Source: Symsagittifera roscoffensis (Eukaryota; Xenacoelomorpha; Acoela; Convolutidae). Taken from it: a stretch of DNA of 60,000 nucleotides. The stretch is from positions 6,355,907-6,415,906 of the forward strand of contig NC_087068.1 of assembly GCF_963678635.1 (NCBI RefSeq), in the 5' to 3' direction. This document shows, piece after piece, positions 43,195-53,500 of this stretch (positions are counted from its first letter, which is position 1; each line of letters opens with the position of its first letter). The translations under genes and the position numbers were made by a program. A model generated the notes under the pieces. It saw only the letters and a list, made by a program, of their open reading frames with translations. It searched no databases and was not told the DNA's origin.

Positions 43195-43614
43195 GGGTAT
43201 CTAGGGGTAGTATCTAAGCACACACACAAAAAACAAGGTAACCACTTATACAATGAAAAAATACTGATAGCCAAAACCCAATAGCCAAAACTTTCTTGCC
43301 CAAAACTAGCCGCTGCGAATTTTCAAAATCCCATTTTTTCCGAAACGTTTTCTTTAAACCCATAACTAAAAAAGGTTTTACTAGCCACATCTACAAAATT
43401 TTTGTAAAAATTTTGTAGATGGGGCTAGTAAAATCTTTTTTAGTTATGGGTTTAAAGAAAACGTTTCGGAAAAAATGGGATTTTGAAAATTCGCAGCAGC
43501 TAGTTTTGGGCAAGAAAGTTTTGGCTATTGGGTTTTGGCTATCAGTATTTTTTCATTGTATAAGTGGTTACCTTGTTTTTTGTGTGTGTGCTTAGATACT
43601 ACCCCTTGATATCC
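43195..43614. repeat. Near-perfect 402-bp palindrome (fold-back element)
   Basis: Left arm 43204-43403 and right arm 43406-43605 are inverted copies with only about three mismatches and no indels, separated by 2 bp (GT). Weaker pairing extends to 43195/43614. Arms end GGGGTAGTATCTAAGC...GCTTAGATACTACCCC. No open frame and no clear target duplication. It lies between the 5' flanking repeat and gag of the BEL element. Confidence 0.95.
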
Positions 43615-43914
43615 TTTTTACTCATTTGAACTCTTAAAAAAACCCTTAAAACAACAAAAAAGAAAGTTTCACTGCTTAGTCCTTAACAAAAATTAAAAAG
43701 CTCATATTTGCGTGAGCTTTAGCTCACTTTGTTTAATTAACTACCGGGCTAACCCTCTGGCTGGTAGACTTCAACAAAAAATTAAACGTAACTTATAGTA
43801 AAACTCTTGAGAAAGCTCAAAAAAGCTTCATTACCGGAACTACTTTGCGATCGCTGCCATCCGAGCTTGTGAACTTTTAATACATCTTTTCTACACTTTG
43901 TACTACTTTCTTGA

Positions 43915-45771
43915 ATGGCTTCAACGAAGCCAACCTTACAACAGCTACTTAATCAATGGAGACACCGCTACAGTACTTTTGAGGAGCTTGAGGAAGAGGT
44001 AACGAGGCAAATAGCCAACTCAAGCGAAATTGAGTACGTTTAACTCAGTTTTGAGGAGATAACCACTTGTTTCGATCTGCTTGATACGCTCGCAAACGAA
44101 TTAGCCCCGTTTTCTACTCAGGAAGCACAAGGCTGCCTCAACACTGCTTCAACGCTACGAAAACGAAAGTGCGACCTACTAATCAACGTTAGAAAATACG
44201 AAAAGGTCTTAACAAACGATGGTTCAGTTTCCACAAGGTCAAACAGCCCACTTAGAGTGCAGGGCACATCTGCAACAGTCATTGTACCTGTAAGAAGCTC
44301 AAATAATACTAAAAACTTGGCCATCAACTTCATCAGTATTACGGCTGCCGACTTTTCAACTTACACATCCACCTACGGCTTGAGTACGTTCGACTTAGAC
44401 GCTCACCAACGCTACAGTTTCCCACCTCTACCGGTAACCAACAGAGCTATAGATCAGACAATCAACGGTGTCATCACTACTTCTACAACTGGTTTCAGAT
44501 CAGTTTCACCGTCTGCAAACCCGTGTATTTTCAACTTTCGAGCTCCTCTACGATACAACTTCTCGTCTCCACCAGTTTCTATTGAAAATCCCATTTGGAA
44601 CGACAACTCAAGACACAAAGCCCAGATGTCAACTGGCAATAACCGATATGGTCTGCTAACAATTTCAATTGAAAATAGTCCTGCTACTACATCTGAACAA
44701 TTCGTTACCAACCACTTCAACGACCATCATAAGACTATGTTACAATCACACGAACAACAAAGCAACAGCCTTTTCGATAATGAACAAAGACAAGTCACCA
44801 ACCACGCTACCAGTCATCCGACCACTGCCATCAACTACAGTTTGAAAGGATTGAAATTGCCAGATATAAAACTACAAAAGTTTGATGGCAACCCACTGGA
44901 GTGAAACAACTGGTTCGAACTCTTTCAGACTGCAATTGGCAACAACCCATGCCTAAGCCCGGTTGAAAAAATTACTTACTTGCAGTCATTATGCACTGAT
45001 AATGCTAAATCTTTAATAGAGAGCTACGAAACCAATTCTTTTCAGTATGAACAGGCAATCATTGAATTAGTGAGTAGATACGGTAACCCAAAATATGTGG
45101 TGTCAGCGTTTATCAGGGAACTTGAAAAGTTTGAAAAGTTGATACTAAGCGAACCACGGGGCTTTATAAGATACGTTGCTTTCGTACGGAAACTAATCCA
45201 CAACTTCGAACTCAACGGCTACACCGCTGATCTAAATTCTAGTAACCTGACCCGACTTGCTCGCTCAAAACTCCCAGTAATACTACTAATGAAGTGGGAA
45301 GAACACTGGGTACTGCACGATCTTGACTATGCTACACTCAAAGACTTGACGCAGTACCTCAATAACTACTCGCGAGCATGCGAAAACCTGGACATAGAGC
45401 CGTCGAATCCAAACCGAGCGGGACAAAATTGCTAACCTATGAAGCAAAAACAATCCGACAGCCGACCCAACCAATTTACTTCTATGTCCAGGCAAAGCAA
45501 CGACAAATCTTATTATCTTGCATATAAGCAAGACCAACAACTTTAACATGTCCAATAGATAACCAAGTTCATTACGTTGGAAAATGTCCGGAATTTTTGA
45601 AACTTCCCGTAGATCAACGGGCAGAGCTGGTGAAGCATCATAAGCTGTGCTTCAACTGCTTAGGCCAACACAGATTTAGTGAATGCACATCGTCTAAGCG
45701 ATGTTTCATCAACAACTGCGGAGGGAAACACCATTAAACTCGACACATCGACAGAAAGCCGTTTCAAACGT
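43915..45771 (+). pseudogene. BEL/Pao gag remnant (DUF1759 and zinc knuckle)
   Basis: ATG at 43915 opens MASTKPTLQQLLNQWRHRY. The frame continues past TAA 44041 and TGA 44902 to 45435. The DUF1759 block is clear: GLKLPDIKLQKFDGNPLE, then LSPVEKITYLQSLC and LVSRYGNPKYVVSAFIREL. After a frame change near 45430-45545 comes the zinc-knuckle part (VHYVGKCPEFLKLPVDQRAE, LCFNCLGQHRFSEC, RCFINNCGGKHH) ending at TAA about 45735. The TGA at 44902 sits where BEL proteins usually have Trp (LEW), so it is a simple TGG-to-TGA decay. Gag packages element RNA into particles; this copy cannot. Confidence 0.85.
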
Positions 45772-45882
45772 ACAACCAAAAATCAAATAACATGCAGCTT
45801 GTCACTACAGTAACCAAGCCCTCGGAACAAGCTGAGGATCCAATCCAAAACATGAACAACATCAAAAACCAGTAAAAATTTA

Positions 45883-46295
45883 TGCCGGTAACACTGTTTA
45901 ACAATGGCATCAAACTAGATTGCTACGCCATACTCGAAAACTGCAGCAGCTGCTCATATATTCTCAGCAAAACAGCTGAAACACTTCAGTGTAAGCCAAG
46001 CCAATAACTACAGCTTAGCGTTCGAGATGCTTTCAGTCATGACAAAGTGTCTTCCTCGCTGGTCCGGATTAGTATCGGACCACATAACGCTAAAAAGCCT
46101 ACTTTCACCCTACAATCAGTCTATTCAGTTGAAACTCTGAGTTTTGATGCCATCGACGCAAACAACCTTAACAAAACGTGCTCACTCTACAGCCACCTTC
46201 GACATGTCAACTTTCCTGATCTAGGCGACAACACAGTTCAATTTTTGCTTGGCGTAGACAATTTCTGGAATATTGCGGAGTCAAAAACATTTTAG
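45883..46295 (+). pseudogene. BEL/Pao protease region (DUF1758) remnant
   Basis: Frame begins MPVTLFNNGIKLDCYAILEN. The active-site position, normally L-D-(S/T)-G-S, reads ILENCSS here, so the catalytic Asp is lost. It continues, with one stop near 46003, to SHLRHVNFPDLGDNTVQFLLG and VDNFWNI, the typical end of BEL protease domains (LLIGADN...). Confidence 0.75.
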
Positions 46296-46489
46296 GTTGG
46301 ACGATCACTAGCCCACTCAAACAGAAATCTAATAGTTCCGGATCAAATTCACATTCAACTAACTTCATTGACTTGACTGATCAAGAAGACGCTAATCTCA
46401 CTGAATCAGTGGAAAAATTTTGGGAAGTGGAAGGATCAGGCAGCCAGGAAGATAACAAAGCTACATACTCCGATGAAAGCAAATGACAA

Positions 46490-48035
46490 TTAAGATTTAT
46501 GGAAAAAAGCATTGAGAACGGTGGAGATCGCTACAAAATAAATCTACTCTGGAAAAACGAAAAGAAATAACTGAACAACTATCCGGTAGCTGAAGTTTAA
46601 CTGCTATCACTACAAAAACGGCTCAGATAAGAACCTGAAACCATGCAACTTTTTGAGAAATCGCTTACTACTGACCTGGAAAATAACTACATTAAGCCCG
46701 TTTTTTTCCAATACCCACAACCTGGATTACTTTGGTACCTACCACATCACCCTGTAACTAATCCAAACAAGCCCGGCAAGGTACACAGAGAGGCCAACGC
46801 TGCCTCAACGTACGCAGGCGTATCGCTGAACTCTTTCCTTGAAACTTGACCTGACCTCCTGAACAACATGTTTGGACTTCTACTACAATTCCGGGAAAAA
46901 CCTGTGGCTGTATCGGCGGATATTGAAGGCTTGTTTATGCAAATAGGTATTCAACATGAAGATCAAAATGCGCTTTGCTTCCTTTGGCCTAATAAAAATA
47001 GTATCTAACAATACCAAAACACGCGACTTATCTTTGGTGCAAAATGCTCACCATCCACTGCCATCTTGGCGCTTCATCAAACAGCTGCCGATTACTGCCT
47101 AACCAAACCCAATATTGCTCAACTGCTTCACAAAAGCTTTTATATGGACGACTTTGTTCACTCGTTCAAAACGACACACGAGGCTAGAGACCCTACTACG
47201 CAACTAAAATCCTCCCTAAGACAGGGGTGTTTCAACCTAACTAAGTTCGTATCTAACACTAATGACGCGATCTACTCCATTGATGGAGGCGAAGTTTCTA
47301 CTAAGGCTACAGTGCATCGTGTCCTGGGGGTCAAATTGGACACAACTGACGATACAATATTCGTGCAACCAACAACCAAGCTAACTAATACTACCTCATC
47401 AACACTCCGAACAGTTCTCTCTACAGTAGCAAGGGTTTTCGACCCCTTAGGCATCCTAGCGCCGTTTGTCATAAAACTCAAAATTCTTCTGCAAAACTTG
47501 TGGAAGTCTGGCATCTCTTTGGACAAAACCGTGCCCAGTGACTTTGTTCCGATAATTGACAAATGTGTCGACCAATGCAAACAAGTACCCCCTGTTAGGC
47601 TGCCGCGCTTACTTGGTCCACAGCTGTCATCTAATGATATACAGCTTCATGTTTTCTGCGACGCGTCCCAAGATGCAATGGCTACGTGTATCTACTTCCG
47701 AACTGCTTGTAGCTCTGGCATACACGCTACTTTTTTGATTGGCAGAACATAGGTAGCACCACTGAACCAATAAAGCACTCCTAAACTGTAATTACAAACC
47801 GCCCTTATGGGTGCTCAGCTATGCAAGTTCGCTAGCTACTGATGAAATGCGATTAAAGCCCCACTCCACTCACTTTTGGACAGATAGCACTACTGTTTTG
47901 TCCTGGATTGCATCACCTGGTAAACTGAAAACTTACTGCACAAACAGAGGTGGTGAAATACTTACTTTACGCAAAGCCGAACAATGGAAACACATCCCTG
48001 GTAGACTCAACCCAGCAGACAGTGCTACGCGGTGA
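46490..48035 (+). pseudogene. BEL/Pao reverse transcriptase and RNase H remnant
   Basis: RT blocks in order: WYLPHHPVTNPNKPGKVHRE, SLNSFLET*PDLLNNMFGLL, PVAVSADIEGLFMQIGIQHE, NTRLIFGAKCSP, and the catalytic FYMDDFVHSF at about 47140 (YMDD kept). Then the connection (VFDPLGILAPFVIKLKILLQ) and RNase H (LHVFCDASQDAMATC, WTDSTTVLSWIASP, WKHIPGRLNPADSATR). Stops at about 46847, 47008 and 47750 and a frameshift near 47760 inactivate it. Confidence 0.88.
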
Positions 48036-49664
48036 ATTGAACTTAAGGACGCAGCAAAGCTCTGGTTGGATGCATCACAATTTCTACTCAACAACGATCC
48101 TATTTGGGGGATCAACGAAATAATGGAACAAAGTAATGCTACAACGGTTATCCCCTCAACTACACCCTTAATCGATTCTTCCAGGTTTTCAGACTGGTCT
48201 CGGTTAGTTCGGGTCAACGATCGGGTTATAGTTTTTGTCGATACACTGGAGGGAAACGGTAAACGTTCTACCACTATGGAAGCCCTAGAAAAAGCTAATC
48301 TCCTCCTTTATCAACAATCCCAGCAAGAAAATTTTGGTGACACCTACAATCAACTACGAACCAAGCAGCAGGTTGAAAACAAAGACAAACTGCAACAGCT
48401 GTCACCTTTTCTCGACAACGGCATTATTCGCGCGCAAGGGCGACTACGAAATTCACCCTTACCGGACGCAACAAAGCATTCAATAATTCTTAACGCAAAG
48501 GACCCAATTGTGCGCATGATGATCGAGAGCACTCATTGCCTCTGCATGCATCACGGCACTGAGTACATTCGCAACTACTTGCAACAAAGTTTTGTCATCA
48601 TTGGGCTCCGAAAAGCACTCAGACAGATAAGACATAACTGCTTCCTCTGCAGAAGATTCCAAGGCAAAGGGCTGCATCCACTCATGGCCGACTTGCCGCC
48701 AACTCGTTTCGACGATCCGTTTGACGACCCATTTCCGTTCAAAAACACAAAAATTGACTATATCGGGCCATTCTACATAGGAACAAAGGATGCAACTGAA
48801 AAAAAAACTATATTTGCCTCTTCACATGCCTCTCTAATCGCGCGGTTCACCTGAAATCGACAGAGAACCTTACTACGAACAAGTTTATAACGGCAATTAG
48901 ACGTTTCATTGCTAGGAGAGGCACACCTCTCTCTGACAACGCTACTTGAGCTTTTAATCTCTGACAACGCTACTTACTTCGTCGGCACCCGTAAACAACT
49001 ACGCTCAGAACCAATCAACTTCAACGAAACCACCCTAACTGAAACGCTACAAATCCACAATGTTGAATGGCGCCTGAATCCTCCGGCTGCCCCCAATTTT
49101 GGCGGCGTGTGCGAGCGACTCGTCTCAATGATAAAACGAGCTTTCTTACTAAATCTCGGTTCTGATCGACTATCAAGAGATCTATTCGCTACTATCGTAG
49201 CCGAGACCGAGGCAATCCTCAACTCACGTCCGCTAACTCATGTCAGTAGTGACCTTGACGACAACCTTCCACTGACACCCAACCACTTGTTAAGGGGTCG
49301 TCCATTCGTCTACGCTCCAGCAGCAGCCTTCTACGAAGCATCTACCAGTAAACTGTCCAACAAGTCTTGGAAGCGAGCAAAAGATAGACTTGACAGCTTC
49401 TGTAGGCGTCTACTTAAAGAGTACGCTCCGACTCTCATCAGAAGGACTAAATGGACGCAACCCGAGGAACCACTCGAAAAAGATGAACTCGTGTGGATAC
49501 TTGAGGACTTTACACCACGAGACATCTGGCAACTGGGTCGAGGGTTAGAAGTTTTTACCGGCTCGGATGGCATCGCGCGCTCGTGTAAACTGAAAACAGC
49601 CCTAGGTACTTTAACGAGACCAGTGGTGAAACTTGCCTTCTTATCCCCAAAAAAGAAGATTTAA
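48036..49664 (+). pseudogene. BEL/Pao integrase remnant with DUF5641 C-terminus
   Basis: Zinc finger HCLCMHHGTEYIRNYLQQ...CFLCRRFQ, first catalytic Asp in TKIDYIGPFYIG, second Asp in LLISDNATYFVG, Glu in FGGVCERLVSMIKRAF, then LTPNHLLRGRPFV and a DUF5641-like tail (KDELVWILEDFTPRDIWQLG ... LTRPVVKLAFL). A frameshift near 48830 is compensated after a 28-bp tandem duplication (CTGACAACGCTACTT at 48933 and 48961). The stretch between is readable only in another frame (RAVHLKSTENLTTNKFITAI). Ends at TAA 49664. Confidence 0.88.
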
Positions 49665-49753
49665 GACCACTTTAATTGTACTACAACAACAAAAAAAAAC
49701 TTGGCTCCACCCCTTCCCCTTCGGTTCTAAATAAGATCTCCCTCCCCCGAGGA

Positions 49754-49891
49754 TATTCATGACATGAATTCTCTCACATTAATTATAGAAAAATGCGGTA
49801 AAATACTTTTGATTTGTTCCGAACTAATGAGTAATAAATTTGACTTCAACAAAGTGACTTTTAAGTCATGTTCATCAAATTGTCTTGAATA
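49754..49891 (+). repeat. Direct repeat flanking the BEL/Pao element, 3' copy
   Basis: Partner of 42408-42552, same orientation. It is preceded by a pyrimidine-rich CTCCCTCCCCCGAGG stretch after the integrase stop. Confidence 0.5.
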
Positions 49892-50575
49892 GACGGTTTA
49901 AATTCAATCTGTTCTCCTTTTTTTAACCTTAGTTTAGTTACTCTTAAGTATTCCAGTGGAATTTGAACACTCTTTATAACAAAACATACCTTTTTTGTTG
50001 AATCGGTCGAAACATAAATCGAGCATATCGACCAGTGAAAAAAACTTTGTAGCATCGCAATTTTATAAAGCTTGATTTAAATAGGATAGATGAGGCCCGT
50101 AGGGTACTTTAAAATTCACAAAATCATGACCTTTAGGCTGATAAAATGGCCATAGTGTTTTTGCTGTCTATATTTATTAATGAGCATTTTAATGAGCTGT
50201 TCTTTATGGTAAACAACAAACATTAATGAAGAATCCGTATTTCAGAAAAGAAGTAAAATATGAAATACGGAAGCCGTTCTTAAATCCGATGAGTAGAATC
50301 TTGCTTTTTACTGTTGATAAAATATGATTGAGATTGAATGGAGTCGAGACCATCTAACACCAATTCTGTGAAACTAACTTTTGAAACTATTTTAAAGAAC
50401 CAGCAGCGAATGATATTTTGATAAGGTTTTCCTGTAATCACACGTTTCAAAATTCAGTTTAGAAAAATCTGTTTTCCTTATTCAAATTATTATCTATAAA
50501 TGATTCAAAGATCTACGCTTGGGACATTTTTGAATATATCGGACGCATCTTCGGCTTTGGGACCCGACAGTCATA

Positions 50576-53500
50576 ATGGTACCACTCATTCTGTTATGGC
50601 CTTTTATTATGGCTCTTTGTTGTGGCATTTGCGATTGTATTCGAGTGAGTAAAAAAACAATGACAGGAGGCAAGCAGCCGAATATAGTGTTTATGTTCGC
50701 AGATGACCTTGGGTGGAATGACGTCAGCTTCCACGGTAGTCGACAGGTAAGACTAATTTCATTCTTTTTGAAAGCTCCGCTTAAGTTCAAATAATTTGAC
50801 TACGATAACAGCGAAAGGTTTCAAATGCTCATAGACAATGAGAGCCAGCGAGATGATGAATTTCTGTTCCGTTTCGTCTTTTAACCTGCATTTATTTAAA
50901 TTAAATTGTTCATATGTGGATTGCAGTGTTTTTTCAACATTTTTGAATTCGAAAAAAAAATTCTCATTTTCTACATAGGAAATTTTCTCACATCGTTTCC
51001 GTGAAATTTTTCTTGCAATTTTATTGAACGTACCAGTCGACTCTATACAACCACGCAAAGAAAATGCTTATTTTGCGTTCAAAGAAGACTCCTACAACAG
51101 AAAGCTCTTTCTCAGTACATGAAATGGGCCGAAACAACATGATAACGTAAGTTTTCACTAAATTGATCCATTTTTGTTTGTAGGTAAAGACGCCCTTCAT
51201 TGACAGTCTGGCAGCCTCTGGATTGATTCTGAACAATTATTACGCGGCTGCTATGTGTACCCCCAGCAGAGCCGCATTCCTCAGTGGAAGATACCCATTC
51301 AGAACTGGACTTCAGGAATGTCCCGCCTTTTTTCCTCATCAACTCACCCCCCTTTTTTCAGATACTACACTTAAAAATGCTTAACTAGTTTGACATAATA
51401 TCATGCCCCTTTCTTTCGTGATTAAGACAATATACCCGCTCTTTGGAACTATTTTACCCCCCCCCCTTTTTTTGTTTAACCACCAGTAAGGGGAGCGTCT
51501 TAATTTTTATCGGGAGTAGATGAATATATTGTGAAAGGTTAAGTTAATTTGGCTGGTGCCAGTATTATTGCCTTTAACTAACCAAGACTGCTCGTACACC
51601 GGGGCAAAACACTAAATGCTACCTTTTCCCTGTTACTGGTCTCGAATCATTATCGTAAAAAATGATAAATTTTAAATTTTGGACTGTCTTTATCAAATAT
51701 TAAGTACTAAACTTTGAGTCCGAATAGATAACTAAAAAAAAACGTCATAGCTTCTCGGGTTACGACGTCGCTGAACAAATTATTGCTGTTTCAGGCCCTT
51801 GTCAGTGGCCATTTATCCATGCTCAAACCTCACTCAAACATCGATAAATCAGCCCTGAAATCCCAGCTCTGAGTTAGCGCTGAATCAACCGTGAAACAGC
51901 ACTAAATTTTGCCCTGATATCCTGACAATTTTTATACAAATAAAGCTCTCAATTATGATTATGATCTCAAAATCGGTAGCTTTAAATTCTGTCAAGTACA
52001 TTACTTTTTAGCCATCGCCGCAATGAAATACTTAGGACTCAGTGCATCAAATTACTTAAAACCAAAGCTGTTTCAAGTCTTGATCAGTGGTTAATTATCC
52101 ATGTGGTAAAATGTTATTTTGTTACAGCTAACTCTACTTATATACAATTAAAAGAATAAAAGGATAAAAGGTAATCAATCTGAAATTTAAAACATTAAAA
52201 AAGTGACAGAGCATCTTCTCCGCCGGAGAGAAAGTATGTATCAAGGTCAAACGTAATTAACCTGTTAAATCAATTAAGATTAAGATTGAACTAAATAAAA
52301 CTAAGTACATAAGTGACGTCACATATTTCCTCAAAGCAGGAAAAAATTTCAGTTACGGTAATTATCAATAACTGCTCTTTTTCTTTTCGAGGATCTTCTC
52401 TTCAAGGGGTCCTTCAAGGTTTTTTTTTTCTATAAAACACAGTATTAAATTGCATCAAATTTGATAAAGGAAAATTAACTACCGAATTAATTGTGCGGCT
52501 AAACATAAAGACTCCGCACTACCATTAAAACAAAATACAACCCGATGGAGTATAAATTTTACTAGCGACCTTTTACACTAACTCAAGAATATTAAATGTA
52601 TTACAACACAAAAGATGTGAGTTTTAATGATTGAAGGCAGTTACGGGGTAGTAAATCCACAAATTGTACGAATGGGGGTTCCCGTTGGAGTGAAATTTTG
52701 CTCCGAAGAGTTTAAAAGTTTATGGTACACAAAATCACTGCCCAAAAAGGGTATTGTTTAAGTATCAAAGAAAATGGATGGATGTATAAGTTAACATTGG
52801 TCAAAAGATCAAGACCAACAACAAAACGGGAAAATAGGTTCAGAAAAAATAGTCGTTTTTTTTTCAGTTTTTATCCCCACTGACGAATTTGTTTTTTCGA
52901 GTAGATGGAAACCATTGTCCTGGTGTTGTTATCCGATTTGGTCATCTCAATCTCTTTTTTGGTCTTCTGGTCTTTATTAACAATGCAGAACTTATTCATG
53001 ACAACCTGCGACGTTAACCCGAGTTGCCACAATTTAATTTGGAACGGTTTCGAGTGCGGGATAAATTGCAAAGCATTCATAATTCACGTTACGTTTTTAG
53101 CATAATTCACGTTACGCTTTTAACACATTCAAAAAAATGCACAACAATTAAACCCAGGAAATAGATAAATTGGAAATTTTCATGCACCCAGAACTTGATG
53201 AAATATATAAAAACTTCGATGAAGATTAATATTTCGTTCTTCAAATTATCTGAACAAAAACCAGCCTAAACATGCTTACGTCTTCGAAAATCTGAACGCT
53301 ATTAAATATATAATAAAATTCAGACAAATCAAATTAACTGCAGCCTAGGGTCTGTCACGTGAATTTTAACTTACGGCGTCCACCCGTGTTTCCTATTAAG
53401 CAAAAATGTTCTTTTTGAAAAAAAATAACAGCTGGCGAAATGAATGAAAAACTTTTTTTATTTATGATAACACATTCCGATTGAAATTTTTTCAAAGAGA

